Source: Microbulbifer thermotolerans
GTDB lineage: Bacteria > Pseudomonadota > Gammaproteobacteria > Pseudomonadales > Cellvibrionaceae
Reading direction: 5' to 3'
Length of the DNA stretch: 64,000 bases
NCBI RefSeq assembly: GCF_900112305.1
Contig: NZ_FOKT01000002.1
Location: 372,001 to 436,000, forward strand
The notes beneath the pieces are model-generated. The model made no database searches and was not told the DNA's origin. It saw nothing but the letters and a program-made list of their open reading frames with translations. Within the stretch, counting starts at the first letter, position 1. Each line of letters begins with the position of its first letter. A program made the position numbers and the translations under genes. This document shows positions 35,399-48,266 of the stretch, one piece after another.

Positions 35399-36685
35399 TC
35401 ACTCTTCCGGAGCGGCCTTTTGCGGCTGGGAGTCACTTTCGTACACCAGCAGCGGCGCAGACTCGCCTTTAATGACCGCCTCGTCAATAACAACTTTGGC
35501 GACATTATCGGTGGACGGAATATCGTACATAGTCTCCAGCAGCACCGACTCCATAATCGAGCGCAATCCCCGGGCACCGGTCTTGCGCTCCATCGCCTTG
35601 GCGGCAACCGCGTCCAGCGCGTCAGGACGGAAATCCAGCTCAACCCCTTCCATCTCGAACAACTTGGCGTACTGCTTGGTCAGGGCATTGCGCGGCTCTG
35701 TTAGGATCTTGACCAAAGCGGGACGATCCAACTCATCGAGCGTCGCGGTCACAGGCAAACGACCAACAAACTCGGGGATCAGTCCATAGCGCACCAAATC
35801 CTCGGGCTCCAGGTCTCGCAGGATTTCACCAAAATTGCTCTTGCTATCCTTGGATTTGACCTCGGCATTAAAGCCAATGCCACCTTTTTCCGACCTGTCG
35901 CGAATGACCTTGTCCAGCCCCGCGAAAGCGCCCCCACAAATAAACAATATGTTAGTGGTATCGACCTGCAGGAACTCCTGCTGGGGATGCTTGCGGCCGC
36001 CCTGAGGCGGGACGGAAGCCACAGTGCCCTCAATTAGCTTGAGCAGCGCCTGTTGCACACCCTCACCGGATACATCCCGGGTGATGGAGGGGTTGTCAGA
36101 TTTGCGTGATATTTTGTCGATCTCATCAATGTAGACGATACCCTGTTGGGCTTTCTCGACATCGTAATCACACTTCTGCAATAACTTTTGAATAATATTT
36201 TCCACATCCTCGCCGACATAACCCGCCTCGGTCAGAGTAGTGGCATCGGCGATGGTAAAAGGCACATTAAGCAGCCGTGCGAGAGTCTCCGCCAACAACG
36301 TTTTACCGCTGCCAGTGGGGCCCACCAACAGGATGTTGGACTTACTAAGTTCAACATCGTCCTTGCTTTTGACGCTGGATTTGCTGCGCAAGCGCTTGTA
36401 GTGATTGTAGACAGCCACCGCAAGCACGCGCTTGGCGCGCTCCTGGCCGATTACGTACTGATCGAGAATCTCCGTGATCTCTCGCGGAGTAGGCAGACGC
36501 CCCTCAGGCCCCTCGGAAGATTCCTGCACCTCTTCGCGAATGATATCGGTACACAGCTCGACGCACTCGTCACAAATGAAAACGGACGGCCCGGCGATAA
36601 GCTTGCGAACTTCCTGCTGGCTCTTGCCACAGAAAGAACAGTACAGCAGTTTGCCGTTGTCTTCTCCGCTGCTCTGGTCGGTCAT
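35399..36685 (-). CDS. clpX: ATP-dependent Clp protease ATP-binding subunit ClpX
   Basis: A 428-residue AAA+ unfoldase that feeds substrates to ClpP. The N-terminal zinc domain has Cys16/Cys19 (Y-C-S-F-C-G-K) and I-C-D-E-C. Walker A is G-P-T-G-S-G-K-T and Walker [10 protein letters not shown]. The pore loop and the sensor region ([13 protein letters not shown]) are intact. The ATG at 36685 was preferred to an in-frame TTG one codon earlier. clpP lies upstream with a 170-base gap, so clpX may have its own promoter too. Confidence 0.97.
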   Translation of the reverse strand: MTDQSSGEDNGKLLYCSFCGKSQQEVRKLIAGPSVFICDECVELCTDIIREEVQESSEGPEGRLPTPREITEILDQYVIGQERAKRVLAVAVYNHYKRLRSKSSVKSKDDVELSKSNILLVGPTGSGKTLLAETLARLLNVPFTIADATTLTEAGYVGEDVENIIQKLLQKCDYDVEKAQQGIVYIDEIDKISRKSDNPSITRDVSGEGVQQALLKLIEGTVASVPPQGGRKHPQQEFLQVDTTNILFICGGAFAGLDKVIRDRSEKGGIGFNAEVKSKDSKSNFGEILRDLEPEDLVRYGLIPEFVGRLPVTATLDELDRPALVKILTEPRNALTKQYAKLFEMEGVELDFRPDALDAVAAKAMERKTGARGLRSIMESVLLETMYDIPSTDNVAKVVIDEAVIKGESAPLLVYESDSQPQKAAPEE

Positions 36686-36857
36686 CAAAATACTCCGTGG
36701 TCTTCGGCCAGCCGGGGCCCTTTCGCGATTACTTGTGTTATTGCAAGATGCTGTCTTTTGACGGCTTTTTCAAGCCCTTTGTGCACCGGCAGGCCACAGG
36801 GCTGTCAGAATCGGCGGCCACACCGCCGAACAGTCCACTATTTTCACCAAAGAGAGG

Positions 36858-37499
36858 TTATTTTTCCAACGTCTGGCGGCGCGTGAGCACATCATCGACG
36901 AGACCGTATTCCCGAGCCTCATCTGCACTCAGGAAGTGATCCCGCTCCGTATCGCGCTCAATTTCGCTCACACTGCGGCCAGTATGGGATGCCATTAGCT
37001 CATTCAAGCGTTGGCGGATCTTGAGAATTTCCTGGGCGTGGATGTGTATATCGCTCGCCTGCCCCTGAGCACCGCCGCTGGGCTGATGGATCATCACCCG
37101 GGAGTTGGGCGTCGCATAGCGCTTGCCGCTTGCACCAGCCGATAGCAGAAATGCCCCCATACTACAGGCCTGCCCAATACACATAGTGCTGACGTCGGGC
37201 TTGATAAATTGCATGGTGTCATAAATGGACATGCCCGCCGTCACGGATCCACCCGGAGAATTAATATACAAGTGTATATCCTTGTCCGGATTTTCCGCCT
37301 CCAGGAAAAGCAATTGCGCCACGACCAGATTGGCCATGTGATCTTCCACAGGTCCCACGAGAAAAATCACCCGCTCCTTCAGCAGACGGGAGTATATGTC
37401 AAATGAGCGCTCCCCTCTGGCGGTCTGCTCCACCACTATGGGCACCAGACCAGTGGCTGTGGGATCTATTGATGAAAAAGGATAATCAAAACGAGCCAT
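36858..37499 (-). CDS. clpP: ATP-dependent Clp protease proteolytic subunit ClpP
   Basis: A 213-residue serine protease that forms the tetradecameric chamber used by ClpX. The catalytic triad is Ser113 (A-C-S-M-G), His138 (M-I-H-Q-P) and Asp187 (E-R-D-T-E-R-D); the Ser-His and His-Asp spacings (25 and 49) equal those of E. coli ClpP. A short propeptide probably precedes residue ~15. Cytoplasmic. Order tig, clpP, clpX, lon is conserved. Confidence 0.97.
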   Translation of the reverse strand: MARFDYPFSSIDPTATGLVPIVVEQTARGERSFDIYSRLLKERVIFLVGPVEDHMANLVVAQLLFLEAENPDKDIHLYINSPGGSVTAGMSIYDTMQFIKPDVSTMCIGQACSMGAFLLSAGASGKRYATPNSRVMIHQPSGGAQGQASDIHIHAQEILKIRQRLNELMASHTGRSVSEIERDTERDHFLSADEAREYGLVDDVLTRRQTLEK

Positions 37500-37671
37500 A
37501 AGTACCTTAGATTCCTTTTGTGGCGTACTTGGCGAGCAACCTGGTGGCTGGGGCCGCCATTCGCTGAAAGTTCACTTTTTCTGAGCTTAACCGGTCGAAG
37601 GCGAGAAAGCCAGCGGGTCAAATGAGGAAGGGGAGAAAGACGACCGCGATCGCGGCCGCCATTCAGCAGAG

Positions 37672-38985
37672 TTAAGCTTGCTTCTGCGGTTTGATCACTT
37701 CGTCGTAGCTGCTCTCGACATCTTTCACTTTTGCAGACTCAAGCACAAAATCCACGACCTGGTCTTCCAGAACCACGGATTCCACACCGGAAAGCAGCTC
37801 GCGATTGTTGTAGTAGTAGTCCACTACCTCTTCCGGCTGCTGGTAGGTAGAAGCCAATTCTTCGACCTTTGCCTTCACGCGATCTGCGTCCACAGTGATT
37901 TCGTTCTGCTTAACGATCTCTCCGACTACCAGACCGAGCACAACACGACGTTTGGCCTGCTCTTCGAACATGGTATCCGGCAGCATCTTTTCCGCATCTT
38001 CCATTTTGATCTGGCCGCCAAACTGCTGCACCATTTGGCCGCGCAGCGCACGCACCTCGCCAGCAACCAGAGCGGAAGGCAGTTCCACGGGGTGCTTTTC
38101 GAACAGCTGATCCATCACCTGGGTCTTGATTTTGTTCAAGGCCGCATTCTTGAGCTCGCGCTCCATGTTGGCGCGTACTTCTTCACGGAATTTTTCTTCA
38201 CCACCCTCTTCCACACCATATGCGCGGAAAAATTCTTCATCCAGCTCCGGCAATTCCGGTTTTTCGGAGGCGGTAACCTTGATACTGAAAGTCACTTCTG
38301 CGCCGCGCAAGTTTTCCGCTTGATAATCCTCCGGGAAGGTGACATCAATATCTTTTTCCTCGCCCGGCTTCATACCGAGGATGCCGTCTTCAAACCCGGG
38401 GATCATCTGACCGGAGCCCAATACCAGCTTGTGCCCCTCGGCCTTGCCGCCCTCAAATTCCTCACCATCTTTGCGTCCGACAAAATCGATGGTCACCCGG
38501 TCACCCTTCTGGGCTTTGCGCTTGGTTTCTTTCCAGCCGGACTGTTGCTTCCGCAACACGCCAATCATGTTGTCGACATCTTTCTCAGTCACTTCAGCAA
38601 CCGGGCGTTCGACACTAATTTCAGACAAGTCCGCCAGCTCCACGTCGGGGTAGACTTCAAAGGTAGCGACGTATTCAAGATTTTCACCAGGAGCAGTCTG
38701 TTTCGCCTCGATACTCGGCTGTCCAGCGGGCTTGACCTGCTCTTGCTGGACCGCCTCGTAAAAAGAACGGCTCATCACTTCGCCCAGCACTTCCTGGCGC
38801 ACACCGGCACCAAAGCGCTGACGAACAACTTTCAGCGGCACTTTACCTTTACGGAAGCCATTGATTCGAACGGTTTTAGCAGCTTGCTGGAGCCGCTTAT
38901 CCACTTCCTTGTCGACGATTTCCGCCGGCAAATTAACCGTTAAACGACGCTCCAGGCCGGAAGTTGTTTCGATGGAAACCTGCAT
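37672..38985 (-). CDS. tig: trigger factor
   Basis: A 437-residue ribosome-bound chaperone and prolyl isomerase. The N-terminal ribosome-binding domain contains the signature G-F-R-K-G-K-V-P near 44-51. The FKBP-type PPIase domain covers about 150-245 (G-D-R-V-T-I-D-F-V-G-R-K-D-G through D-V-T-F-P-E-D-Y), and the helical C-terminal chaperone arms follow. It acts at the polypeptide exit tunnel. The ATG at 38985 gives the standard start M-Q-V-S-I-E-T-T; a 14-residue upstream extension is not supported. tRNA-Leu lies about 220 bases upstream. Confidence 0.96.
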   Translation of the reverse strand: MQVSIETTSGLERRLTVNLPAEIVDKEVDKRLQQAAKTVRINGFRKGKVPLKVVRQRFGAGVRQEVLGEVMSRSFYEAVQQEQVKPAGQPSIEAKQTAPGENLEYVATFEVYPDVELADLSEISVERPVAEVTEKDVDNMIGVLRKQQSGWKETKRKAQKGDRVTIDFVGRKDGEEFEGGKAEGHKLVLGSGQMIPGFEDGILGMKPGEEKDIDVTFPEDYQAENLRGAEVTFSIKVTASEKPELPELDEEFFRAYGVEEGGEEKFREEVRANMERELKNAALNKIKTQVMDQLFEKHPVELPSALVAGEVRALRGQMVQQFGGQIKMEDAEKMLPDTMFEEQAKRRVVLGLVVGEIVKQNEITVDADRVKAKVEELASTYQQPEEVVDYYYNNRELLSGVESVVLEDQVVDFVLESAKVKDVESSYDEVIKPQKQA

Positions 38986-39153
38986 GTTTATCCTCGTGAG
39001 ACTTTCTCTACTCGCGCCACAGCGCATTAGACTCTTCTGTTGTTGCCAGCGCGCGCAGCGCCACTGCTAGCCGGCCGCCGAAATTCAACCGGTAACCGTC
39101 TGCCGGCACGGTTTCGAGATTGCCCTGCAATCGCCAACCGATGCCAAATGCAA

Positions 39154-39192
39154 GCAGCCCGCACCTTGCCTATGGGGCAGGCGGCGGGCTGC
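39154..39192 (-). terminator. hairpin after tRNA-Leu
   Basis: GCAGCCCGC (39154-39162) pairs perfectly with GCGGGCTGC (39184-39192), 12 bases beyond the tRNA 3' end on the minus strand. The loop side also holds a TTGCC/GGCAG match. It could be a terminator or a processing element; there is only a weak T-tract. Confidence 0.5.
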
Positions 39193-39204
39193 GGAGTATT
39201 TGTT

Positions 39205-39289
<85 letters not shown>

Positions 39290-39617
39290 GAATTCCACCT
39301 CGGCGCTAACTTGTTGATATTTCTGCAATTTCGTGCAAAAGCATCGGGTCCTGGCGACGAGGGGAGCAGATTGTGCCACAGGCAGAGGGCATGCTTCAAC
39401 AAATTGCCTCAACTACCCGCTGGAAGAATGGTCTTCTCAACCGGGCACGGACATAAAAACACCGCGGCAACCCCATCAATGACTACTGTTTTCTCAGGCT
39501 TTCCACTGTCGCCCAGGCTTTCGAATCAGCCCAAAGCGGCCCCAAATCCAACAGCAGCCACACAAGTTGCCGCGGTGAAGGCTCGAAGCGGCGCTGCACT
39601 ACAACGCCGCTCCAGGT
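39290..39617. other. intergenic region between tRNA-Leu and fadA
   Basis: About 330 bases. It should hold the tRNA promoter near its left end. A weak stem GCGGCG (39588-39593)/CGCCGC (39605-39610) lies near the fadA stop. No gene or repeat is recognisable. Confidence 0.5.
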
Positions 39618-42961
<3,344 letters not shown>

Positions 42962-43097
42962 GGATTGACCTCATTGATTCGGGGCCTGGAAACCTGGCCC
43001 GGGGTCGGATTTTTCTGTGATCGCATAGCCTGCGCCACCCACTGAAGGAGGAATGACGCAAAAAGCCATTGCGGTCAGCCAGCCTTAGTATAGCCAG

Positions 43098-43117
43098 ATT
43101 CAAACATTTGTTTGAAT
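43098..43117. promoter_or_regulatory. PsrA-type operator upstream of fadBA
   Basis: ATTCAAACATTTGTTTGAAT has 9-base arms that are perfect reverse complements around TT. It contains CAAAC, four bases, GTTTG, which fits the PsrA consensus (G/C)AAAC-N2-4-GTTT(G/C). PsrA is a TetR-family repressor that releases DNA when it binds long-chain fatty acids. The rest of the 320-base gap 42962-43282 holds nothing else I recognise. Confidence 0.78.
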
Positions 43118-43282
43118 ACCATTTCCCTACATTTTGAATGGCACCATAGATGCCGTGGGTCATATATGCACCAGCCCGACAGCGGACGGGGGCGCGGAGA
43201 ACGGAGCAAGTCTACATTCCCAGGCGACAGTGGAGTATCCGCCTGGCGCCGCCTGCGTTGACTTACCGACTGATGATGAGAA

Positions 43283-43870
43283 TTAGACGCTCGGAGGAGA
43301 ATTTGCACTGACTAGTATGCAGTCAGACTCTCCAGGATTACGGAAACGATGCGGCCTTCGGCTGTTGAAGTAGTAGCCATCACCCGGCCCTAGCAAGGCG
43401 ACCTCACCTCCCACAGTTACCTCCAACTCTCCGGCCACCACTATTCCACCTTCTTCGCCTTCATGACTCAGAAGATCGGGGCCAGTGTCCTGCCCCGGGG
43501 GATAGACCTCGTAGAGAATGGACATCTTTCGCTTGCTGTTGGTCACTCCCAGCAATCGGTACTGAATGGGGCCTGTGCCCACATTGGGCATCTCCTCGGC
43601 GCGAAAGAAAACCTGTGGATTGTCGTCAAAACGCAACGTGAAAAAGTCCGCGAGGGACATTGGAATCCCATCGAGCACCTTTTTTAGAGATCCAACCGAA
43701 GGGCTAACGCGGCCCTGTTCAATCAGAGAGATGGTCGCATTGGTTACCCCGGCTCGCTTGGCGAGTTCGCGCTGGGATAACCCATGCATCTTACGCACAG
43801 CCTTCAGCCGCACACCCACATCATCGCCGTCCTGGACCTCTGGCCGCTGAATCACAGAATCCATGCTCAT
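43283..43870 (-). CDS. XRE-family regulator with C-terminal cupin (PuuR-like)
   Basis: A 195-residue transcription regulator. The helix-turn-helix covers about 18-65 (L-K-A-V-R-K-M-H-G-L-S-Q-R-E-L-A through I-S-L-I-E-Q-G-R-V-S-P-S). The cupin domain is in the last ~70 residues (L-S-H-E-G-E-E-G-G-I-V-V-A-G-E-L), with the metal/ligand-type H-x-E-x-E. The arrangement matches PuuR-type repressors, whose ligands are small metabolites such as putrescine; the ligand here is unknown. The ATG at 43870 was chosen over a longer frame to 43960 that lacks a ribosome-binding site. It lies 73 bases downstream of fabY on the same strand. Confidence 0.83.
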   Translation of the reverse strand: MSMDSVIQRPEVQDGDDVGVRLKAVRKMHGLSQRELAKRAGVTNATISLIEQGRVSPSVGSLKKVLDGIPMSLADFFTLRFDDNPQVFFRAEEMPNVGTGPIQYRLLGVTNSKRKMSILYEVYPPGQDTGPDLLSHEGEEGGIVVAGELEVTVGGEVALLGPGDGYYFNSRRPHRFRNPGESDCILVSANSPPSV

Positions 43871-43943
43871 GGGATCGCCTGGTGACTCTAATGGTAATGT
43901 GGCCAGTGTGCCGCAAAGATGAGTACCTGGCCACAGGGCAGGA

Positions 43944-45800
43944 TCAAACCATATCCGCAAACGGATTGATATCCGGAAGTTCCACCGGCGGAACTCCGGG
44001 CAGCACCAGGCGTTCCGTAGAAATATCTATTTCGGACTCGTCCACCAACCCTTCGCCGAAGCGATAGATGGCACAGAGGTCTCCCTGGCTGGCGCGGGTG
44101 TCGTAGTTTAGGGACTTCTCCCCCACCACCTCATTGCGATTGGCGTGATCTCGCATCACAGCCGCCCCGTGGCGCTTGGCAAGCATGCGTCGCACCAGGT
44201 GCGGCGCCAGTACGCAGGCGGTGGCATTGTTGCCGCCGAATCCCTTGGAGTTGAGGAAGGCCACATCCAGAGATTCCGGATCCCGCTCGGAGTGCTGGAG
44301 GGGGATATCCAGGTTCTTGCAACTAACATCGTCAGCCACCCGGTCTATCGTGGTGATGCCAGGCAAAATACCACGGTCAAATATACCCAGGCTGGTGATC
44401 AATTGATCGCCGCTGGCGGCTGCCACCGTGTGGCCGAGAAACGCCTTGACTGCACACACAGGCCAATTTTCAATGCCGAAAGCGCCCGCCAGCCGATCAA
44501 AGATCGCCGACTCGGTCACCCTGTTCTGAGGCGTACTGGAACCGTGCGCCTGCACAAAACTGCGCTTCCTAAGGCTTTCTTCACCGACGATGGCACGAGC
44601 TTCCGCCATTGCCCGCGCCATAGTCAGGTAGTTGCCCGGCCCAGGCGCGGAAATGGACTTCTTGGTCCCATCCGCATTGACAAACACATTGGCTACGGCG
44701 CCGTGGATATTCGCGCCCAGCTCCAGGGCCAGGGCATCGTCCATCAGAATAACCCATTGACTGCCCTCCCCCAGCGTAAAACCGCAGTTTTCCCCGAAGG
44801 GACGGCTTGCGCGCCGGTAATCGATCTCACCGTCGAAAATTTTGCGCAGGCCATCGACATTTGCCAAGGCACCCATGGTTGCATAACCATCCACAACCTC
44901 TGGCACCAGCGGCGCTTCCGCAGCGCCTACCACAGCCACACGGGCGCGACCGGAGCGGATATCCTCCACTGCAGAGCGCAGGTTATAGAGGTAGGTGGCA
45001 CAAGCGCCAGCGACAGCGCCGGTAGTGCCCACACTGCCCAGCACATAGGCGTTGACAAAGTCTGCAGGCATACTGGTCAACCCAAGCGCCAGCTGCTTGG
45101 AACTGACCCGACTCCCGCGCAGACGAGACTGCAACAAGCCGCCATTACCGTAGGGATCCAATTGACTCATGGCGGAACTGGCGTAAACGGAGATCTTATC
45201 CGGCCCGGCGGCAGCGGCCACGGCGTCCCAGTCAATACCAAGGGACTGTACCGCGTCGGATGCCCCCAAAATGGCCAGCTGCAGCCCTCGGGGGTGGAAG
45301 CGCGAATTGTACCGCTCTCCCGGTTCAAACCCGGTCGGCAGTTGGCCGGCCGCGGCCACCGGAATCTCGCGATAGCTGTCCAGCATCACCGACAGGCGTT
45401 CCGCGCGCACCCGCACACGGCCATCACCGAGAGACTCGACCTGCCAATCTGCCGGCAGCGGATCCGGAAGCTGACGCGCAGACATTTCAAAAGTCAGGGC
45501 CTCTACGCCTTTCAAGTCCGCCGGCTGGTGAAAGTGGCAATTGCGGTAATCGTAATAGCGCTTTTCCAATTCCCGCACCAAAGTGCCGTTCAACACCTGC
45601 TGCTCCAAGGCCGGATCCAGGGGGGTGTTAGCCTCTGAACCGGAGCGCAGCCCCATCAAAACCGCCAGATCGGATAGGGTATCGGTTCGATCCGCGGCAC
45701 TGAGCTTGTCCAGCACCAGACGACGATAGCCGCGGTGAAAGGAACTGCGGCCGGCGGGGTTATAGCCACCAAAGGCGGTAATTACGGGAAGGCGCTGCAT
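43944..45800 (-). CDS. fabY: beta-ketoacyl-ACP synthase FabY
   Basis: A 618-residue enzyme, far longer than FabF (~410), matching the FabY type known from Pseudomonas, where it replaces FabH and starts fatty acid synthesis by condensing acetyl-CoA with malonyl-ACP. The catalytic residues are Cys267 (A-G-A-C-A-T-Y), His419 (V-Q-A-H-G-S-S-T) and His457 (F-L-G-H-T-V-A-A). The extra length lies in the N-terminal ~180 residues (L-S-A-A-D-R-T-D-T-L-S-D-L-A). ATG at 45800 gives M-Q-R-L-P-V-I-T-A-F-G-G. No fabH is visible in the window. Cytoplasmic. Confidence 0.88.
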   Translation of the reverse strand: MQRLPVITAFGGYNPAGRSSFHRGYRRLVLDKLSAADRTDTLSDLAVLMGLRSGSEANTPLDPALEQQVLNGTLVRELEKRYYDYRNCHFHQPADLKGVEALTFEMSARQLPDPLPADWQVESLGDGRVRVRAERLSVMLDSYREIPVAAAGQLPTGFEPGERYNSRFHPRGLQLAILGASDAVQSLGIDWDAVAAAAGPDKISVYASSAMSQLDPYGNGGLLQSRLRGSRVSSKQLALGLTSMPADFVNAYVLGSVGTTGAVAGACATYLYNLRSAVEDIRSGRARVAVVGAAEAPLVPEVVDGYATMGALANVDGLRKIFDGEIDYRRASRPFGENCGFTLGEGSQWVILMDDALALELGANIHGAVANVFVNADGTKKSISAPGPGNYLTMARAMAEARAIVGEESLRKRSFVQAHGSSTPQNRVTESAIFDRLAGAFGIENWPVCAVKAFLGHTVAAASGDQLITSLGIFDRGILPGITTIDRVADDVSCKNLDIPLQHSERDPESLDVAFLNSKGFGGNNATACVLAPHLVRRMLAKRHGAAVMRDHANRNEVVGEKSLNYDTRASQGDLCAIYRFGEGLVDESEIDISTERLVLPGVPPVELPDINPFADMV

Positions 45801-45939
45801 CCTGACCTCCAGCAAAGCGCTGAAAACTAACGAATTCCAAACAGGGTCAGTTTAGGGGGTGGCGATTCGGCCGAGTTATGGGCATACTGGCCAGCAAAAA
45901 TGAGTTTTTGGCCACGAGCCCAATTCGGACTGAGATGTA

Positions 45940-46926
45940 ATGCGTACAGTCACCTTCCTGTTGATAGACCAGATGCTCGCCACTGGCACGGTGTTGCCAC
46001 TGGAAATGCTGCGTGGCGCCGAGAGCCGCGCCCGTGTCGAGGGCGAAGGCCCTGCAATGCGACTGGTTACCACCAGCCAAGACGGAAAACCAGTCACCAC
46101 CAGTTCCGGCTTCTCGTTTACTCCGGACGCGCCTCTGGCAAACACACCGGACAGTGACCTCATCTATATTCCCGCCCTGTGGCGCAATCCACGCCCCGCA
46201 CTCAAACGCAGCGGACCGTTGCTGAAGTGGCTTCGCGACCAGGCGGAGGCGGGCGCAGCCATCAGTGCGGTAGGCACCGGTGTCTGCTTTCTCGCCGAGG
46301 CCGGATTGCTCGACGGTAAACCCGCCACTACACACTGGCACTACTTCGAGCGCTTTGCCACAGACTATCCGCAAATCAAGCTGAAGCGCCAATACTTTAT
46401 TACCCGGGCCGACAAGCTTTTCTGCGCCGCGAGCGTCAACGCGCTGGCAGATGTCACCGTCTACTTGATCCGCCAATTGTACGGCCCCGCGGTCGCCAGC
46501 CATGTTGAACGCAATTTCTCCCACGAAATACGGCGTCCTTTTGAGGAAATCGCTTATTCAGAGGGCGCAGTACAGCTACACCCCGACGAAGACATTATCC
46601 AAGCACAAACCTGGCTCAAGGAGCACTGCAGCGAGGATATTCGCCTGAGCACTGTCGCCAAGCGATTTGAGATGAGCGTGCGTTCTTTCAACCGCCGCTT
46701 TAAACTCGCCACTGGACAGACGCCACTCCAGTATCTGCAAAATGTACGTGTAGATATGGCGCGAGAGCTGCTGCAATCAACCAATCTCTCGGTAAACGAG
46801 ATTGCGGAAAAGGTGGGCTACCAGGATATGGGGCATTTTACCGCGCTCTTCAAAAAATTCCTCTCCACCACACCGAGTGAATACCGCACCACTGTACGCG
46901 CAAAGCTCTTTCGGGTGGATACTTGA
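45940..46926 (+). CDS. GlxA-type transcriptional activator (DJ-1/PfpI-like + AraC)
   Basis: A 328-residue regulator. The N-terminal ~190 residues form a DJ-1/PfpI (class I glutaminase-like) domain, with the A-V-G-T-G-V-C-F-L-A-E-A-G-L-L-D elbow carrying Cys. The C-terminal ~100 residues form the AraC DNA-binding domain with two helix-turn-helix motifs (L-S-T-V-A-K-R-F-E-M-S-V-R-S-F-N-R-R-F and V-N-E-I-A-E-K-V-G-Y-Q-D). GlxA-type proteins sense small amines or amino acids. It is divergent from fabY with only 139 bases between, so it may act on fabY, on itself or on distant genes. The target is not visible. Confidence 0.88.
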   Translation: MRTVTFLLIDQMLATGTVLPLEMLRGAESRARVEGEGPAMRLVTTSQDGKPVTTSSGFSFTPDAPLANTPDSDLIYIPALWRNPRPALKRSGPLLKWLRDQAEAGAAISAVGTGVCFLAEAGLLDGKPATTHWHYFERFATDYPQIKLKRQYFITRADKLFCAASVNALADVTVYLIRQLYGPAVASHVERNFSHEIRRPFEEIAYSEGAVQLHPDEDIIQAQTWLKEHCSEDIRLSTVAKRFEMSVRSFNRRFKLATGQTPLQYLQNVRVDMARELLQSTNLSVNEIAEKVGYQDMGHFTALFKKFLSTTPSEYRTTVRAKLFRVDT

Positions 46927-47044
46927 CGAGCGGACACAAAATATATCTCTGATACATTCGCTCTGGAGACGTGAGGAGACTCCCACCTACGCCAGGAACA
47001 CAAGTGATGGGACCCGACCTAGCCGACCCGCATGCATATTGTGT

Positions 47045-47728
47045 TTAGCCCGGAAATTTTTTGCGCAAAAAAATCACATCACTGGCAACGAAATTTAGTT
47101 CTGCCGACAGCCAATCCGCCAGCCAGCGGAAAGTGTGCGCACTGAAAAAACAGATATGTGTGGGATCGCGAATATAGTGCCAAGTGGTAAAGCGCTCAGG
47201 CGAAATAACCAGCTTGGTCATCAGTGCCAACAGTCCTCCGGGCTTGAGGCAGCCCCACAAGCGCTGCAATTCTGCTCCCGGTGACGCAAGGTGCTCCACC
47301 ACCTCCGTGGAAACAATAAAATCATAGGGTTTCCGCATCACCGCGGGATTCGGCATATAGTACGCATCATACAGCGCCACTCGATGCCCTGCCTCTTCGA
47401 GCATTCGCGCCAAAAGCGGCGCGGGGCCACAACCAAAGTCCAGTCCTTCACTGCCGGGCCGCAATTCTGCCACGAGCGGATTTGCGCAGCGGCTCAAAAA
47501 ACGCCGATAACCTTGGTCCTGTAGGGAGTTCTCATGAAGATCGTAATAGGCCCGCTCCTGTTCCGGAGGCAGATGAAATTCTGAAGGCACAAAAACCAGT
47601 GCACAACGCTTACATTGGAGGTAATCGCGAGATCTGTCACGGTGATAAAACTGTGCCGCCGGTTGGCGGCACAGCGGGCAATGGTCGGCCAAATCAGGCG
47701 GCAGCCTCGGCCTTTCTGTCCTGGTCAT
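47045..47728 (-). CDS. class I SAM methyltransferase with N-terminal zinc ribbon
   Basis: A 227-residue protein. Near the start C-P-L-C (15-18) and C-K-R-C (about 38-41) form a four-cysteine zinc ribbon. The methyltransferase fold follows with G-L-D-F-G-C-G-P-A-P near 98, S-T-E-V-V-E-H-L near 145, and the late L-K-P-G-G-L-L-A-L-M-T-K. It resembles methyltransferases acting on nucleotide-sugar or metabolite substrates. The start ATG at 47728 lies inside the hsp20 gene (35-base overlap in another frame); translation may be coupled to hsp20, but an unrelated pairing is possible. Confidence 0.82.
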   Translation of the reverse strand: MTRTERPRLPPDLADHCPLCRQPAAQFYHRDRSRDYLQCKRCALVFVPSEFHLPPEQERAYYDLHENSLQDQGYRRFLSRCANPLVAELRPGSEGLDFGCGPAPLLARMLEEAGHRVALYDAYYMPNPAVMRKPYDFIVSTEVVEHLASPGAELQRLWGCLKPGGLLALMTKLVISPERFTTWHYIRDPTHICFFSAHTFRWLADWLSAELNFVASDVIFLRKKFPG

Positions 47729-48167
47729 TGTGCTGCAACAGGTTGCCCTCGGTAATTTCAATCTTGCGCGGCTTCATTGCTTCCGGAATTTCGCGCACCA
47801 GTTCGATATGTAACAGCCCATTGGCAAGTTTCGCATCGGTCACTTTAACATGATCGGCAAGCTGAAAGCGCCGTTCAAAATTGCGCGCGGCGATGCCGCG
47901 GTGCAGGTAGTTGCGCTGTTGCTTTTCCTCTGCCTTTTTACCACTTACGGTCAGGCGGTTCTGCTCCACTTGAATATCCAATTCCGATTGCTCGAAACCG
48001 GCCACTGCCATGGTGATACGGTAGCTATCCTCCCCTGTCAGTTCTATATCATAAGGGGGATAGGTCGGCTGCTTCTGCTCACTGGTAAGCATTGCATCGA
48101 GCAGATTTGCCATACGGTCAAAGCCAATTGCGGAGCGGTAGAGGGGAGAAAAATCGAGAGTTCGCAT
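47694..48167 (-). CDS. ibpA: small heat-shock protein (IbpA/Hsp20)
   Basis: A 157-residue holdase chaperone that binds aggregating proteins. It begins M-R-T-L-D-F-S-P-L-Y-R-S-A-I-G-F-D-R, nearly the same as E. coli IbpA. The alpha-crystallin domain covers about 35-125 and ends with the conserved A-N-G-L-L-H-I-E-L-V. The second of two close ATGs (48167) was chosen because GAGGA lies 7 bases upstream of it but only 1 base upstream of the first. A ROSE-like hairpin covers the ribosome-binding site, and a sigma-32 promoter lies further up. Confidence 0.96.
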   Translation of the reverse strand: MRTLDFSPLYRSAIGFDRMANLLDAMLTSEQKQPTYPPYDIELTGEDSYRITMAVAGFEQSELDIQVEQNRLTVSGKKAEEKQQRNYLHRGIAARNFERRFQLADHVKVTDAKLANGLLHIELVREIPEAMKPRKIEITEGNLLQHNDQDRKAEAAA

Positions 48168-48171
48168 TGTC

Positions 48172-48222
48172 ATATCCTCAATTCAGAGCAATATTTACGT
48201 TGTGCCCGTCTAAAGACCGGGC
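48172..48222 (-). promoter_or_regulatory. ROSE-like RNA thermometer in the hsp20 leader
   Basis: On the minus strand ATATTGCTC (48194-48186) pairs with GAGGATAT (48179-48172) around TGAATT, leaving one bulged G opposite the Shine-Dalgarno. That TTGCT element and bulged G are the hallmarks of ROSE thermometers, which melt on heating to free the ribosome-binding site. A second hairpin lies upstream, GCCCGGTC/GACGGGC with one bulge (48222-48204), as in multi-hairpin ROSE leaders. Confidence 0.82.
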
Positions 48223-48266
48223 GGTTTGAGAGACACCTCTATGCAGAGCCTGCCTCCCATGCCATA

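Noticed and set aside
37678-38943. A 421-codon open frame antisense to tig
   Set aside because: It is a mirror of the trigger factor gene caused by codon bias; the protein is low in complexity and matches nothing.
44145-45638. A 497-codon open frame antisense to fabY
   Set aside because: A long shadow frame from GC-biased third positions on the opposite strand; fabY itself has complete catalytic motifs.
47045-47100. A poly-T/poly-A palindrome near 47054-47072 as a terminator of the GlxA gene
   Set aside because: It lies within the coding end of the convergent methyltransferase and has only a 4-base GC core.
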